Below, in pieces: positions 50,579 through 59,250 of a stretch of 64,000 nt of DNA. The notes below the pieces were generated by a model. It was given only the letters and a program-made list of their open reading frames with translations, was not told the DNA's origin and did not search any database. This DNA is from ZAX-1 sp046533095 (GTDB lineage Bacteria; Bacillota; Clostridia; Lachnospirales; Lachnospiraceae), in the NCBI GenBank assembly GCA_046533095.1, contig JAJQRA010000018.1, positions 48,815-112,814 on the forward strand, in the 5' to 3' direction. Made by a program: the position numbers and the translations under genes. Each line of letters starts with the position of its first letter. The stretch's first letter is position 1.

Positions 50579-51247
50579 ATGAGTAGATGCAGACAATGTA
50601 AAGTTACAATTTTAGATAATACCCAAGTGTGCCCGCTATGCAAAAGTGTATTAGAACAAGCCACAGATAAGAAAATAACCAGCATGTACCCAAATGTAAA
50701 ATTAGTGACGCGTAGACTGAATTTTGTGGTCAAACTATATACATTTGTTGCGATTGTATTGGAAGCAATGCTTATCATTATAAACTATAAAACCTATACT
50801 GGAGTGGCTTGGTCGGCAATATGTGGCGTGGCAATTTTATACTTTTATATGACCTTACGGTATTCAATACAGAAAAATAGCGGACTTAAAACGGTACTTT
50901 TTGTGCAGACAGTCGGGGCAGTTATCATTACAATCTGCATTGACTATATCATTGGATATCGGGGTTGGTCCATAGATTTTGCTATTCCATGTGCAATCCT
51001 TTTGATGGATTTGGCAATTATCGTCATGATGCTTATTAATATGGAAAATTGGCAGAGCTATATATTGTTGCAGATGCTTATGGTGCTGTGCAGTATACTT
51101 ATGATCATACTGTGTATGGTAAAAATTGTCACCTTTCCGATATTGACATTTGTTGCAGTAGGTGCATCTGTCATGCTATTTATCGGAACATTGATTTTTG
51201 GAGATAGACGTGCAAAAAATGAATTGAAACGAAGGTTTCATGTGTAG
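50579..51247 (+). CDS. Zinc-ribbon membrane protein (DUF6320-like)
   Basis: A 222-residue protein. The N-terminus is a short zinc ribbon (CRQCKVTILDNTQVCPLCKS; two CxxC pairs), followed by about six hydrophobic helices from residue 50 to 215 and a basic C-terminal tail. I associate it with the uncharacterised DUF6320 family, which is found next to acyltransferase and esterase genes like those here; that association is from memory. The start lies directly after the 28-bp array. Function unknown; a membrane partner of the acyltransferase is possible. Confidence 0.7.
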   Translation: MSRCRQCKVTILDNTQVCPLCKSVLEQATDKKITSMYPNVKLVTRRLNFVVKLYTFVAIVLEAMLIIINYKTYTGVAWSAICGVAILYFYMTLRYSIQKNSGLKTVLFVQTVGAVIITICIDYIIGYRGWSIDFAIPCAILLMDLAIIVMMLINMENWQSYILLQMLMVLCSILMIILCMVKIVTFPILTFVAVGASVMLFIGTLIFGDRRAKNELKRRFHV

Positions 51248-51259
51248 CGAGATAGCGTA

Positions 51260-51446
51260 ATACAACTAGAAACGAAAGCTTCATGCAGAAAGAGAGAAGA
51301 ATACAACTAGAAACGAAAGCTTCATGCAGAAAGAGAGAAGAATACAACTGGGAACGAAAGCTTTATGTAGAAAGAGAGAAGAATACAACTGGGAACGAAA
51401 GCTTTATGTAGAAAGAGAGAGTGCAATACAACGAGGAATGAAAGTT
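51260..51446 (+). repeat. 41-bp tandem array before the esterase gene
   Basis: Four complete units and one partial, starting ATACAACTAGAAACGAAAGC and ending AGAAAGAGAGAAGA. It starts 13 bp after the stop of the previous gene and ends about 20 bp before the next ATG. Confidence 0.93.
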
Positions 51447-51463
51447 CAAGGAAAAATGAAAAA

Positions 51464-52471
51464 ATGATGAAAAAATGGAACAAAAATGTGCGCCAAAACA
51501 TATCGACAAGAAATAAGGCAACAAAACGACAACAGGCAGTGGCAAAGCGGCAAGCGGAGTGCGACATTAGTATACGTGCATTGGTTATTCGGCGGCTAAT
51601 TGCCCGCTTTACAGCTGATAATCTACTTGGACAGAAAATTCAAACAGGTGAACTGCGAAAAAAAATGGTGGAACCAAAATGGAAATGCCCAGAACTTTTT
51701 CACAATACAGTCATTGAGCTGCCTGCATTTACGATGGAATATTTAAGCCGGAAAGAAAATCCAAGACTTGACAAGGTGATTTTGCAGCTTCATGGTGGTG
51801 GCTATATTGGACCTATGCGTAATGCATACCGTACATTTGCAGGACTGTACAATGAAGTGAGCAAAGGAATGAGTGTGCTTACCATAGACTATAGGGTGGC
51901 TCCGGAATATCCCTATCCGGCGGCGTTAGAAGATGCGAAAGTGGCGTATGACTGGTTGCTGCAAGAGGAATGGAAAGAAGAACAGATTATCGTTGTCGGC
52001 GATTCCGCTGGAGGTGGACTGGCTCTGGCACTATGTATGTACTTAAAAGACAAAAAATATAGCCTACCTGGTGGCCTAATTATCATGTCCCCTTGGGCAG
52101 ACGTAACCTGCAGTGGACCCTCTTATGAAGATAATTATGAAAGCGACCCATTATTTGGTAATACAAAGGTTAGCATGCTTTATAGCAAAGATTATGTACA
52201 AAGCCATAACCCTGCCAATCCATACATTTCGCCTGCTTTTGGAAATTTCAAAGGATTTCCTCCTATGCTCATTCAAGTAGGTTCTGTTGAAATGCTTTTA
52301 AGTGACTCTGTTTTAGTCGCCCACAAGGCTAAGCTGGCAGGTGTGAAAGTCCGCTTAAGCATTTATGAAGGAATGTTTCATATTTTCCAAATGGCGATGC
52401 GCATGATGCCGGAATCTACAAAGGCATGGACTGAGATAGGCAAGTATTTTGAGGTGCTGGATACTTTATAA
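51464..52471 (+). CDS. Alpha/beta hydrolase, HSL-type esterase/lipase
   Basis: A 335-residue esterase. The oxyanion motif LHGGGYIGP, the nucleophile Ser in GDSAGGG (near residue 183), and late Asp/His (QVGSVEMLLSD; GMFHIFQ) form the expected triad of the hormone-sensitive-lipase family. A basic N-terminal part of about 60 residues precedes the domain; no clear signal peptide. Two ATGs are adjacent (51464, 51467). With the acyltransferase and the zinc-ribbon membrane protein it may add and remove acyl groups on one substrate (inference). Confidence 0.88.
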   Translation: MMKKWNKNVRQNISTRNKATKRQQAVAKRQAECDISIRALVIRRLIARFTADNLLGQKIQTGELRKKMVEPKWKCPELFHNTVIELPAFTMEYLSRKENPRLDKVILQLHGGGYIGPMRNAYRTFAGLYNEVSKGMSVLTIDYRVAPEYPYPAALEDAKVAYDWLLQEEWKEEQIIVVGDSAGGGLALALCMYLKDKKYSLPGGLIIMSPWADVTCSGPSYEDNYESDPLFGNTKVSMLYSKDYVQSHNPANPYISPAFGNFKGFPPMLIQVGSVEMLLSDSVLVAHKAKLAGVKVRLSIYEGMFHIFQMAMRMMPESTKAWTEIGKYFEVLDTL

Positions 52472-52542
52472 CAAACTTGTGTTTGAAAAAAAATTGGCGA
52501 TGCGCAACTTGATGATCTAAGATAGGCAAGTGTTTTGAGATA
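52388..52542 (+). repeat. Decayed duplicate of the esterase gene 3' end
   Basis: TGGCGATGCGCA and GAGATAGGCAAGTATTTTGAG in the last 80 bp of the gene recur in order at about 52494-52542 (TGGCGATGCGCA, AGATAGGCAAGTGTTTTGAG), after the stop, with a deletion between. Confidence 0.65.
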
Positions 52543-52623
52543 CAAAAAAGCGACGAAAATTGTAACCAAAAATACAGAGCAGGCATACCTTGATATAGAC
52601 GTAACCTTTAAAGGAGTATCAGT

Positions 52624-53433
52624 ATGTCAAATGCAGCCTGGTGGGCATTTTTAGGAACCGGCTTTACATTTATCATGACTATGGCAGGCTCTTCGGTTGT
52701 TTTTTTGTTTCGAGGAAAGTTAAATGAAAACATTCAGAGGGCATTTTTGGGCTTTGCATCGGGCGTAATGATTGCAGCTTCCGTTTGGTCATTATTGTTG
52801 CCGGCAATTGCAGCGGCAGAAGAGAAAGGGATTTCTCCAAGTTGGCTTATACCGGCAGGTGGTTTTATATTGGGAGGAATTTTTTTATATTTCATTGACC
52901 GCCATATTCCTTTTCGGGGCATTTATGAGGAAACGGCAGGGAACTTCGTAAAGTTTCAGTCAACGATGTTACATCGCAATAAATTGCTGGTACTTGCGGT
53001 AACGACACATAATATCCCGGAAGGTATGGCAGTAGGGCTTTCATTTGCCCTTGCAGCACAGCATCCGCTAGAGCCGGAATTTTATGTGGCGGCATTCGGT
53101 CTTGCTCTTGGCATTGGAATTCAAAACTTTCCGGAAGGTGCAGCGATTTCACTGCCTTTAAAGCAAGAGGGATATAGCAATAAAAAAGCCTTTTTGATCG
53201 GTACGATAACAGGAATCGTAGAACCAATCTGTGGGGTTTTTACAACGCTCCTTGCAGTATTGATTGGACCATTGATGCCACTCTTGCTTGCATTTGCAGC
53301 GGGGACGATGATTTACGTTGTAGCAGATGAATTAATCCCGCAAGCGCAGCCTGATGAGCAAAGCAATGCCGGAACCATAGGGGTAATGCTTGGATTTTTG
53401 CTTATGATGATTCTGGATGTGGCCTTGGGGTAG
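52624..53433 (+). CDS. ZIP-family metal transporter
   Basis: A 269-residue membrane protein with eight helices. The metal-binding motifs of ZIP transporters are present in helices IV and V: HNIPEGMAVGLSF and QNFPEGAAISLPL, and FAAGTMIYVVADELIP later. It imports (or in some relatives exports) zinc, iron or manganese. An AAAGGAG ribosome site lies eight bases before the ATG. It stands alone between the esterase and a surface-protein gene; no metal-regulator site was recognised. Confidence 0.9.
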   Translation: MSNAAWWAFLGTGFTFIMTMAGSSVVFLFRGKLNENIQRAFLGFASGVMIAASVWSLLLPAIAAAEEKGISPSWLIPAGGFILGGIFLYFIDRHIPFRGIYEETAGNFVKFQSTMLHRNKLLVLAVTTHNIPEGMAVGLSFALAAQHPLEPEFYVAAFGLALGIGIQNFPEGAAISLPLKQEGYSNKKAFLIGTITGIVEPICGVFTTLLAVLIGPLMPLLLAFAAGTMIYVVADELIPQAQPDEQSNAGTIGVMLGFLLMMILDVALG

Positions 53434-53470
53434 TAACAAATGCTGATGAATTAGAGAAAGAGAGGAACAT

Positions 53471-55378
53471 ATGGAAAAAAGAAAAGCAAGCTTATGTCTA
53501 AGCATATTATTTATAGCAGTCGTTTTGGTGGCCTATGTTAACATGGAGGTACTGGCAGCAAGCGGGAAACTTTATATTGCAGTTTCCTCCTCTAGTTTGG
53601 ACGTTGGCAAGACGGTAGCTGTGACGGTAAGTGCAGTAGGTGAAAATGATGAAAAGGTTACGGCATCTATGAAGTTGAGCTATAATACGGAGGTATTCTC
53701 TTTTGTAAGCTGCGGGGAAGACTCTTATTCTGGTGGAGAGGGAGGATCGGTTAGTGTAACAGCGGAAACGTTTTCTGTTACATTAAAAGCAAAAGCAGAA
53801 GGGAATGGGGCTATTTCTGTTAGTGGCAGCAATGGGTATGTAACAGATACCAGTGAAGCCTTAGCGTCGGTAACAGCGGCAGGAACAACGATTAGGATCG
53901 GCAGTTCCTCCGATAATTTAAATGAAGGAAATAGCACAGGCAATGCCTCGGATTCCAATGTAGCAAATAAATCGCCCGATAACAGCCTTTCAAGCATAAA
54001 GCTATCGCCAGGGACATTGTCCCCGGCATTTCGATATTCTACCACAGAGTATACGGCAAGCGTAGGCTCTGATGTGGAAGAAATATCCATAGAGGCGAAG
54101 CCGTCACATTCGAAAGCTGTCGTGGAATCAATAACCGGAAATACAAATTTAAAAGCAGGGCAAAATACCATCTATATAAAGGTTAAGGCTGAAAATGGAG
54201 TAGTGGCGACTTACACGGTACGTGTGACAAAAGGGGCTGCAGCAACGCCTAGTCAGGACAATCAAGAAGATCCAGACGCACAGGGTACAACAAGTCCAAA
54301 CGAGCCGGGCACAGATGTGCCATTACAGCAACCAGAACAAGGTCAAATTAAAATAGGAGGAGTCGCCTATGAAGTTACAGGTGAATTTTCCGAAGAAGAA
54401 ATCCCAAAGGATTTTAGTGCAGCAACGATAGTGTATCAAGGGCAGGAAGTAAAGGCCGCTAAATATGATGCCGGCAACCTTACACTTTTATATTTAACAA
54501 GCCAAGATGAAAATGCGAAAAAAGGATTTTATGTATACCAGGAAGAAGAAAACTTGTTTCAGCCGTTCCTTAAGCTGGCAATCGGAGAAAGCTATATAAT
54601 CGTATTATCTCCCCCACCTTCTACCGCTGTGCCAGAGGGGTATGAAAAAACGGAATTGACGATTGTAGATGCTTCTGTGGCAAGTATTGCCTTTGTTGCC
54701 GGATATCAGTATACGTTAGAGGATACGATCCAATCGGATATTGCCCAAGCAGATGTAAGGGATTTCTATTTATTGTATGCCATGAACAGTGATGGAGCCG
54801 AGGCTTTGTATCGATATGACAGCACACAGCAAACTGTACAACGCTATGTAGAGACAGTGTCTGAAACGTTTATACCACAAGAGGAGGACGATAGTGAAGC
54901 GTTGCTAAATGCACAGAAAGCACGATTGGAACTGGATGAAAAATATAAAAACGAAAAAGCATTTGCCCGCAAATGTTTGGCTATTTCGATATTTGCAATT
55001 GTTTTATTGATTATTGTAACCATTAATTTCATTGTCTACCGCATACGAAATAGTGGTGTTGTAGATGTTTTCTCCGATGACGAGCAGCCAAAGAAAAAGG
55101 TTGACTTTAAGCAAGTAGGGCATCAGGATTTAGAGGTGGCAGAAGTATATGACGAAGAGATAAAACCCTCCGTGCAAAAGCCCCAAGAGCAGAAACCAAA
55201 AACTCCGCTACAAGGGACAAAAGAACTGCCTTCAAAAGAGTTGATAAAGGAAATAGCAAAAGAACCAAAAAAGAAAGACATGCCTACGGTGCCAGATGAA
55301 GCGCCAATGCAAAGCGCGAAACCAAAAGAAGAGGACTTTGATTTAGAAGTAATGGATTTAAATGATTTAGACCTATGA
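53471..55378 (+). CDS. Cell-surface protein with cohesin-like domain, membrane-anchored
   Basis: A 635-residue protein. Residues 1-32 are a signal segment ending ASG. Residues about 35-145 resemble a cohesin domain (KLYIAVSSSSLDVGKTVAV, MKLSYNTEVFSFVSCG), about 175-260 a cadherin-like beta-sandwich (SSIKLSPGTLSPAFRYSTTE), then a Pro/Gln-rich linker and an unassigned domain. A membrane helix lies at about 497-520 (AISIFAIVLLIIVTINFIVY) and a 110-residue cytoplasmic tail rich in Lys, Glu and Pro ends LEVMDLNDLDL. No enzyme domain is visible. It may sense or bind an extracellular partner and signal inward through the tail; unproven. Confidence 0.75.
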   Translation: MEKRKASLCLSILFIAVVLVAYVNMEVLAASGKLYIAVSSSSLDVGKTVAVTVSAVGENDEKVTASMKLSYNTEVFSFVSCGEDSYSGGEGGSVSVTAETFSVTLKAKAEGNGAISVSGSNGYVTDTSEALASVTAAGTTIRIGSSSDNLNEGNSTGNASDSNVANKSPDNSLSSIKLSPGTLSPAFRYSTTEYTASVGSDVEEISIEAKPSHSKAVVESITGNTNLKAGQNTIYIKVKAENGVVATYTVRVTKGAAATPSQDNQEDPDAQGTTSPNEPGTDVPLQQPEQGQIKIGGVAYEVTGEFSEEEIPKDFSAATIVYQGQEVKAAKYDAGNLTLLYLTSQDENAKKGFYVYQEEENLFQPFLKLAIGESYIIVLSPPPSTAVPEGYEKTELTIVDASVASIAFVAGYQYTLEDTIQSDIAQADVRDFYLLYAMNSDGAEALYRYDSTQQTVQRYVETVSETFIPQEEDDSEALLNAQKARLELDEKYKNEKAFARKCLAISIFAIVLLIIVTINFIVYRIRNSGVVDVFSDDEQPKKKVDFKQVGHQDLEVAEVYDEEIKPSVQKPQEQKPKTPLQGTKELPSKELIKEIAKEPKKKDMPTVPDEAPMQSAKPKEEDFDLEVMDLNDLDL

Positions 55379-55529
55379 ATGAATTTTAAAGATGTATACT
55401 TTTAAGAAAAATGTTAAGTCAGATGCATCTTTGAATGAAGATTTTAAGATAGATGAAAAATCATGCAAGTAATCTTGCAATAAAAAATCATGTGTGCTAC
55501 GATATCTATAACAAAGAGTAGGTGATAAT

Positions 55530-55901
55530 TTGTATATAGAAATTGATTTTAATAGTGAGGAAGCTTTTTATATTCAAGTCCGCAATCAAATTATTATTGG
55601 CATCGCAACCAACCAGTACCAAGAGGGAGACATGCTTCCGTCTGTCCGTCAGTTAGCAGACACCATTGGTATTAACATGCATACAGTCAATAAGGCATAT
55701 AGTGTACTAAAACAGGAAGGCTTTATCAAGCTGGATCGAAGAAAAGGAGCAATCATTGCTTTGGATATCGATAAACTGCGTGCCATAGAGGAATTAAGGC
55801 AGGATTTGCAGGTGTTATTTGCAAAAGCAATCTGTAAAGGCATTTCCAGAAATGAGATACATCAGCTGGTAGATGAAATTTTTGACGAGTTGATTTTTTA
55901 A
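55530..55901 (+). CDS. GntR-family regulator, YtrA subfamily
   Basis: A 123-residue repressor: an N-terminal winged helix (FYIQVRNQIIIGIATNQYQEGD, LPSVRQLADTIGINMHTVNKAYSVL) and a short C-terminal helix without a ligand domain, the YtrA layout. Start is TTG with GTAGGTG upstream. It is 51 bp before clpC and may regulate it or its own transcript. In many relatives YtrA-type genes precede ABC exporters; here the neighbour is a Clp ATPase, so the target is open. Confidence 0.88.
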   Translation: MYIEIDFNSEEAFYIQVRNQIIIGIATNQYQEGDMLPSVRQLADTIGINMHTVNKAYSVLKQEGFIKLDRRKGAIIALDIDKLRAIEELRQDLQVLFAKAICKGISRNEIHQLVDEIFDELIF

Positions 55902-55952
55902 CGTATTTTCTTTTTCTAATCTTTTAACAATAACTAGGAGGACATTGAGTTT

Positions 55953-58418
55953 ATGCATAAGCAGTATACACAGAAAGCACAAAAGGCATTGGAATTAGCA
56001 GGCAAGACTTCTAAAATGATGCGCCACAACTACGTTGGGACAGAGCATATACTAGCGGGGCTATTGCGGGAAAAAACGGGTGTTGCGGCCAATGTGCTGA
56101 TGGAAAATAACGTAGGGGAAACAAAGTTGTTGGAGTTGATAGAAGACCTAATTGCCCCGGGCGACCATATTCTTTTAAAAGATGCAGATGGCTATTCCCC
56201 CAAAACGCAAAAAGTTTTGGACGTTGCCGATAAAGAGGCAGAACGGTTTCAATGTAAGGAAGTAGGAACCGAACATTTATTGATGGCATTGGTAAAGGAA
56301 ACGGAAAGTGCGGCATCAAGGCTCCTTAATACAATGAATGTGAATGTACAAAAAATATACATTGACCTGCTTGTTGCAGTAGGAGAAGATGCAAATGTAC
56401 AAAAAGATGAGTTAAAATCCGGAAAAGGGCGCAAGAAAAAATTAGAGGCAACGCCAACACTTGACCAGTTTTCAAGGGATTTAACACAGCTTGCCTTACA
56501 AGGACGCCTCGATCCTGTGATCGGGCGAGAGGAAGAAATCAGACGTGTCATCCAGATTTTAAGCAGGAGAGGAAAAAATAACCCCTGCCTTATTGGAGAG
56601 CCGGGCGTAGGAAAGACAGCAATTGCAGAAGGCCTTGCCCAGCAGATCGTATCCGGTCTAGTGCCAAGCAGCGTCTTAAGTAAACGTGTGGTCACACTAG
56701 ATTTATCTGGTATTGTAGCTGGAACGAAATATAGGGGTGAATTTGAAGAACGGATTAAAAAGGTCATAAAAGAAGTGATTCAATCGGGAAATGTACTTCT
56801 GTTTATGGACGAACTCCATACGATGATTGGTGCCGGAGGGGCGGAGGGTTCCATCGATGCGGCCAATATCTTAAAACCGGCATTGGCTCGAGGGGAACTA
56901 CAGCTTATCGGTGCAACGACCATTACAGAATATCGAAAGTATATTGAAAAAGATGCGGCATTGGAGCGGCGGTTTCAGCCGGTCATGATCGAGGCGCCGT
57001 CTGTAGAGCAGACTATTTTAATCTTAAAAGGACTGCGGGTGCACTATGAAGAACATCATAATGTTACAATCACAGATGAAGGGATCGAAGCTGCGGCCAA
57101 ACTGTCGGACCGCTATATAAACGATCGCTTTTTGCCGGACAAAGCGATCGATTTAATCGATGAGGCTTCATCAAAAGTACGATTAGGAGGGTTTCAATTC
57201 CCCTCTAATGTGCAAGGGATTGAAAACAGTATGGCAACTCTCGACAAAGAATTAGAAGACGCAATCCTACAGCAGCGTTTTGACGATGCATCTCAGATTA
57301 AAGCCGAAAAAGAAGAAACCGTAAAAAAATATGAAAAACTAGTAAAAAAATATCATAAAGATGCAGATAAAGCAGTTCTTTATGTAGGGGAAGAAGAAAT
57401 TGCGTCTGTGGTATCCCAATGGACGAAGATTCCGGTAAAAAAACTTGCAGAAGAAGAGACCGAGCGTCTACGTAAATTGGAAAAAATTCTGCATAAGCGT
57501 GTGATAGGGCAGGAAGAAGCGGTTGTCGCAGTATCAAAAGCGGTGCGAAGAGGACGAGTTGGACTAAAAGACCCCACAAGGCCCATAGGCTCCTTCCTCT
57601 TTTTAGGCCCTACCGGTGTCGGCAAAACAGAAATTTCCAAGGCTTTGGCAGAAGCTATGTTTGGCAATGAACAATCGATTATCCGCGTTGACATGTCAGA
57701 ATATATGGAGAAGCACAGCGTCTCTAAAATGATTGGTTCCCCTCCCGGCTATGTAGGCTATGAAGAGGGTGGCCAATTAAGCGAAAAAGTCCGAAGAAAC
57801 CCATATTCCGTTATTTTGCTGGATGAAATTGAAAAAGCGCATCCTGATGTATTTAATATCCTATTGCAGGTTTTAGACGATGGACATATAACCGATGCAC
57901 AAGGCAGAAAAGTTGATTTTAAAAATACGATTATCATCATGACATCGAATGCCGGTGCAAAAGCAATTATTTCTCCAAAAAAGTTAGGATTTGCCTCTGC
58001 GGAAAATGAAAAAGAAAATTATGAAAGCATGAAGTCCGGGGTAATGGAAGAGGTACGCCGTATCTTCAAACCGGAATTTATAAATCGTATTGATGAAACA
58101 ATTGTATTTCATGCACTGGATAAAGAGCACATGAAAAAAATCGTCACGCTTATGGCGAAAACCCTCATAAACCGTTGCCAGATGCAGATGAATATAACCT
58201 TGAATATAAGGGATTGCGTAAAAGCATATATTGTTGAAAATGCCTATGACCCCAAATACGGAGCCCGCCCACTTAGAAGGATGATTCAAAATAAAATCGA
58301 AGACGGACTGGCAGAAGAAGTGCTTTCTGGCAAGGTGAAAGCTGGAGATGCCGTAGATGTTACTCTTCGTAAAAATGAAATCTGTTTTGTAGTCAAAGAA
58401 AATGGTGGCGAGGAATAA
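55953..58418 (+). CDS. clpC: ATP-dependent Clp protease ATP-binding subunit ClpC
   Basis: An 821-residue Hsp100 unfoldase. It has two Clp N-repeats (YTQKAQKALELAG, YSPKTQKVLDVAD), first AAA domain with GEPGVGKTA, a middle segment with UVR-like motif (LEDAILQQRFDDASQIKAEKE), and second AAA domain with GPTGVGKTE and the GAR/VGF-like ending. It delivers damaged or regulatory proteins to ClpP. AGGAGG precedes the start. The usual ctsR-mcsA-mcsB partners are not upstream; a GntR regulator is. Confidence 0.95.
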   Translation: MHKQYTQKAQKALELAGKTSKMMRHNYVGTEHILAGLLREKTGVAANVLMENNVGETKLLELIEDLIAPGDHILLKDADGYSPKTQKVLDVADKEAERFQCKEVGTEHLLMALVKETESAASRLLNTMNVNVQKIYIDLLVAVGEDANVQKDELKSGKGRKKKLEATPTLDQFSRDLTQLALQGRLDPVIGREEEIRRVIQILSRRGKNNPCLIGEPGVGKTAIAEGLAQQIVSGLVPSSVLSKRVVTLDLSGIVAGTKYRGEFEERIKKVIKEVIQSGNVLLFMDELHTMIGAGGAEGSIDAANILKPALARGELQLIGATTITEYRKYIEKDAALERRFQPVMIEAPSVEQTILILKGLRVHYEEHHNVTITDEGIEAAAKLSDRYINDRFLPDKAIDLIDEASSKVRLGGFQFPSNVQGIENSMATLDKELEDAILQQRFDDASQIKAEKEETVKKYEKLVKKYHKDADKAVLYVGEEEIASVVSQWTKIPVKKLAEEETERLRKLEKILHKRVIGQEEAVVAVSKAVRRGRVGLKDPTRPIGSFLFLGPTGVGKTEISKALAEAMFGNEQSIIRVDMSEYMEKHSVSKMIGSPPGYVGYEEGGQLSEKVRRNPYSVILLDEIEKAHPDVFNILLQVLDDGHITDAQGRKVDFKNTIIIMTSNAGAKAIISPKKLGFASAENEKENYESMKSGVMEEVRRIFKPEFINRIDETIVFHALDKEHMKKIVTLMAKTLINRCQMQMNITLNIRDCVKAYIVENAYDPKYGARPLRRMIQNKIEDGLAEEVLSGKVKAGDAVDVTLRKNEICFVVKENGGEE

Positions 58419-58525
58419 GGAACTGAAAAAACTACTGGAAATGTGTCGGAATATATTATATAATAAAGATATACCTAAGAACGTAGGACAAGATCAATTC
58501 TTGTCTATCACAGGAGGATAATAAA

Positions 58526-58942
58526 ATGGCTGTAATTGAAGAATTAATTCGTACAGAGGAAGATGGAACAATCAGTTTTGGCAATTATGCCCTAGCCAAG
58601 AAATCAAAGCTTGGGGATTTTGAGCATAACGGTGATCTGTATAAGGTAAAGACTTTTAAAGAAATTACAAAACTGGAAAAGAATGGAATGTTTGTGTACG
58701 AATCAGTGCCTGGAACCGCAGTTACAGAATTTAAAGCAAGCGACAAGGGAACCGTGTTTTTGGTAGAGGGGATAGGAGATGCGCAGATTACGCTAGAATT
58801 GGAAGAGGGGACAGAATATGATGTAGTGGTAGGACATAACGATGCAGGTCATATGAAGACAAATCTTGGGGGCAAACTAAGTTTAAGCGTAGAGTTAAAT
58901 GATACTGCTCCGGTATATGTAAAAATAGAAAAAACCGTATGA
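58526..58942 (+). CDS. Conserved small beta-rich protein of unknown function
   Basis: A 138-residue soluble protein without signal peptide or membrane part: AVIEELIRTEEDGTISFGNY start, KTFKEITKLEKNGMFVYES, and TNLGGKLSLSVELND near the end. Similar proteins near clpC/radA in Clostridia are sometimes labelled endosialidase, a name I consider unsupported since no sialidase motif is seen. AGGAGG precedes the ATG. A short hairpin (ACCAGA / TCTGGT) lies just after the stop. Confidence 0.7.
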   Translation: MAVIEELIRTEEDGTISFGNYALAKKSKLGDFEHNGDLYKVKTFKEITKLEKNGMFVYESVPGTAVTEFKASDKGTVFLVEGIGDAQITLELEEGTEYDVVVGHNDAGHMKTNLGGKLSLSVELNDTAPVYVKIEKTV

Positions 58943-59054
58943 CACCAGATTTGGTCTGGTAGCAACGGATACAAGCGACAAAAATGCCTCATCCAAATTG
59001 ATATAGGTTTGCGTGTGTTAGGCGAACCGATCTACTTTGCCACAAAATGGCTCA

Positions 59055-59216
59055 TAAGGAACTGTTCCTTAATAAACTTGACATCTGACTTGGTCTTTTT
59101 TCGCCATACTGCGTTGTCCTTAATCAGCGTAGCTAAGGCTACACCTCATTTGGACGCCTTGCCTGACGAAAAAATCCCTGTGTCATCTTGTCAAGTTTAT
59201 TTCGTCACAGTCCCTA
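59055..59216. mobile_element. MITE-like element with long imperfect inverted ends
   Basis: Arms of about 50 bp pair imperfectly: AATAAACTTGACA (59071-59083) with its exact complement in the right arm, TTTTTTCG with CGAAAAAA, and TGCGTTGTCC with GGACGCCTTGC. The centre is GTAGC-TAAG-GCTAC. Outer ends TAAGGAACTGT and ACAGTCCCTA are related. No open frame. It fills the gap 58943-59250. Confidence 0.7.
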
Positions 59217-59250
59217 GGTTGTTGAGAAATAGAAAGTAAGGTAACGATAA

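Noticed and set aside
51322..51567. Reverse-strand Phe/Leu-rich frames before the esterase gene
   Set aside because: They translate the 41-bp array and the start of the esterase gene backward.
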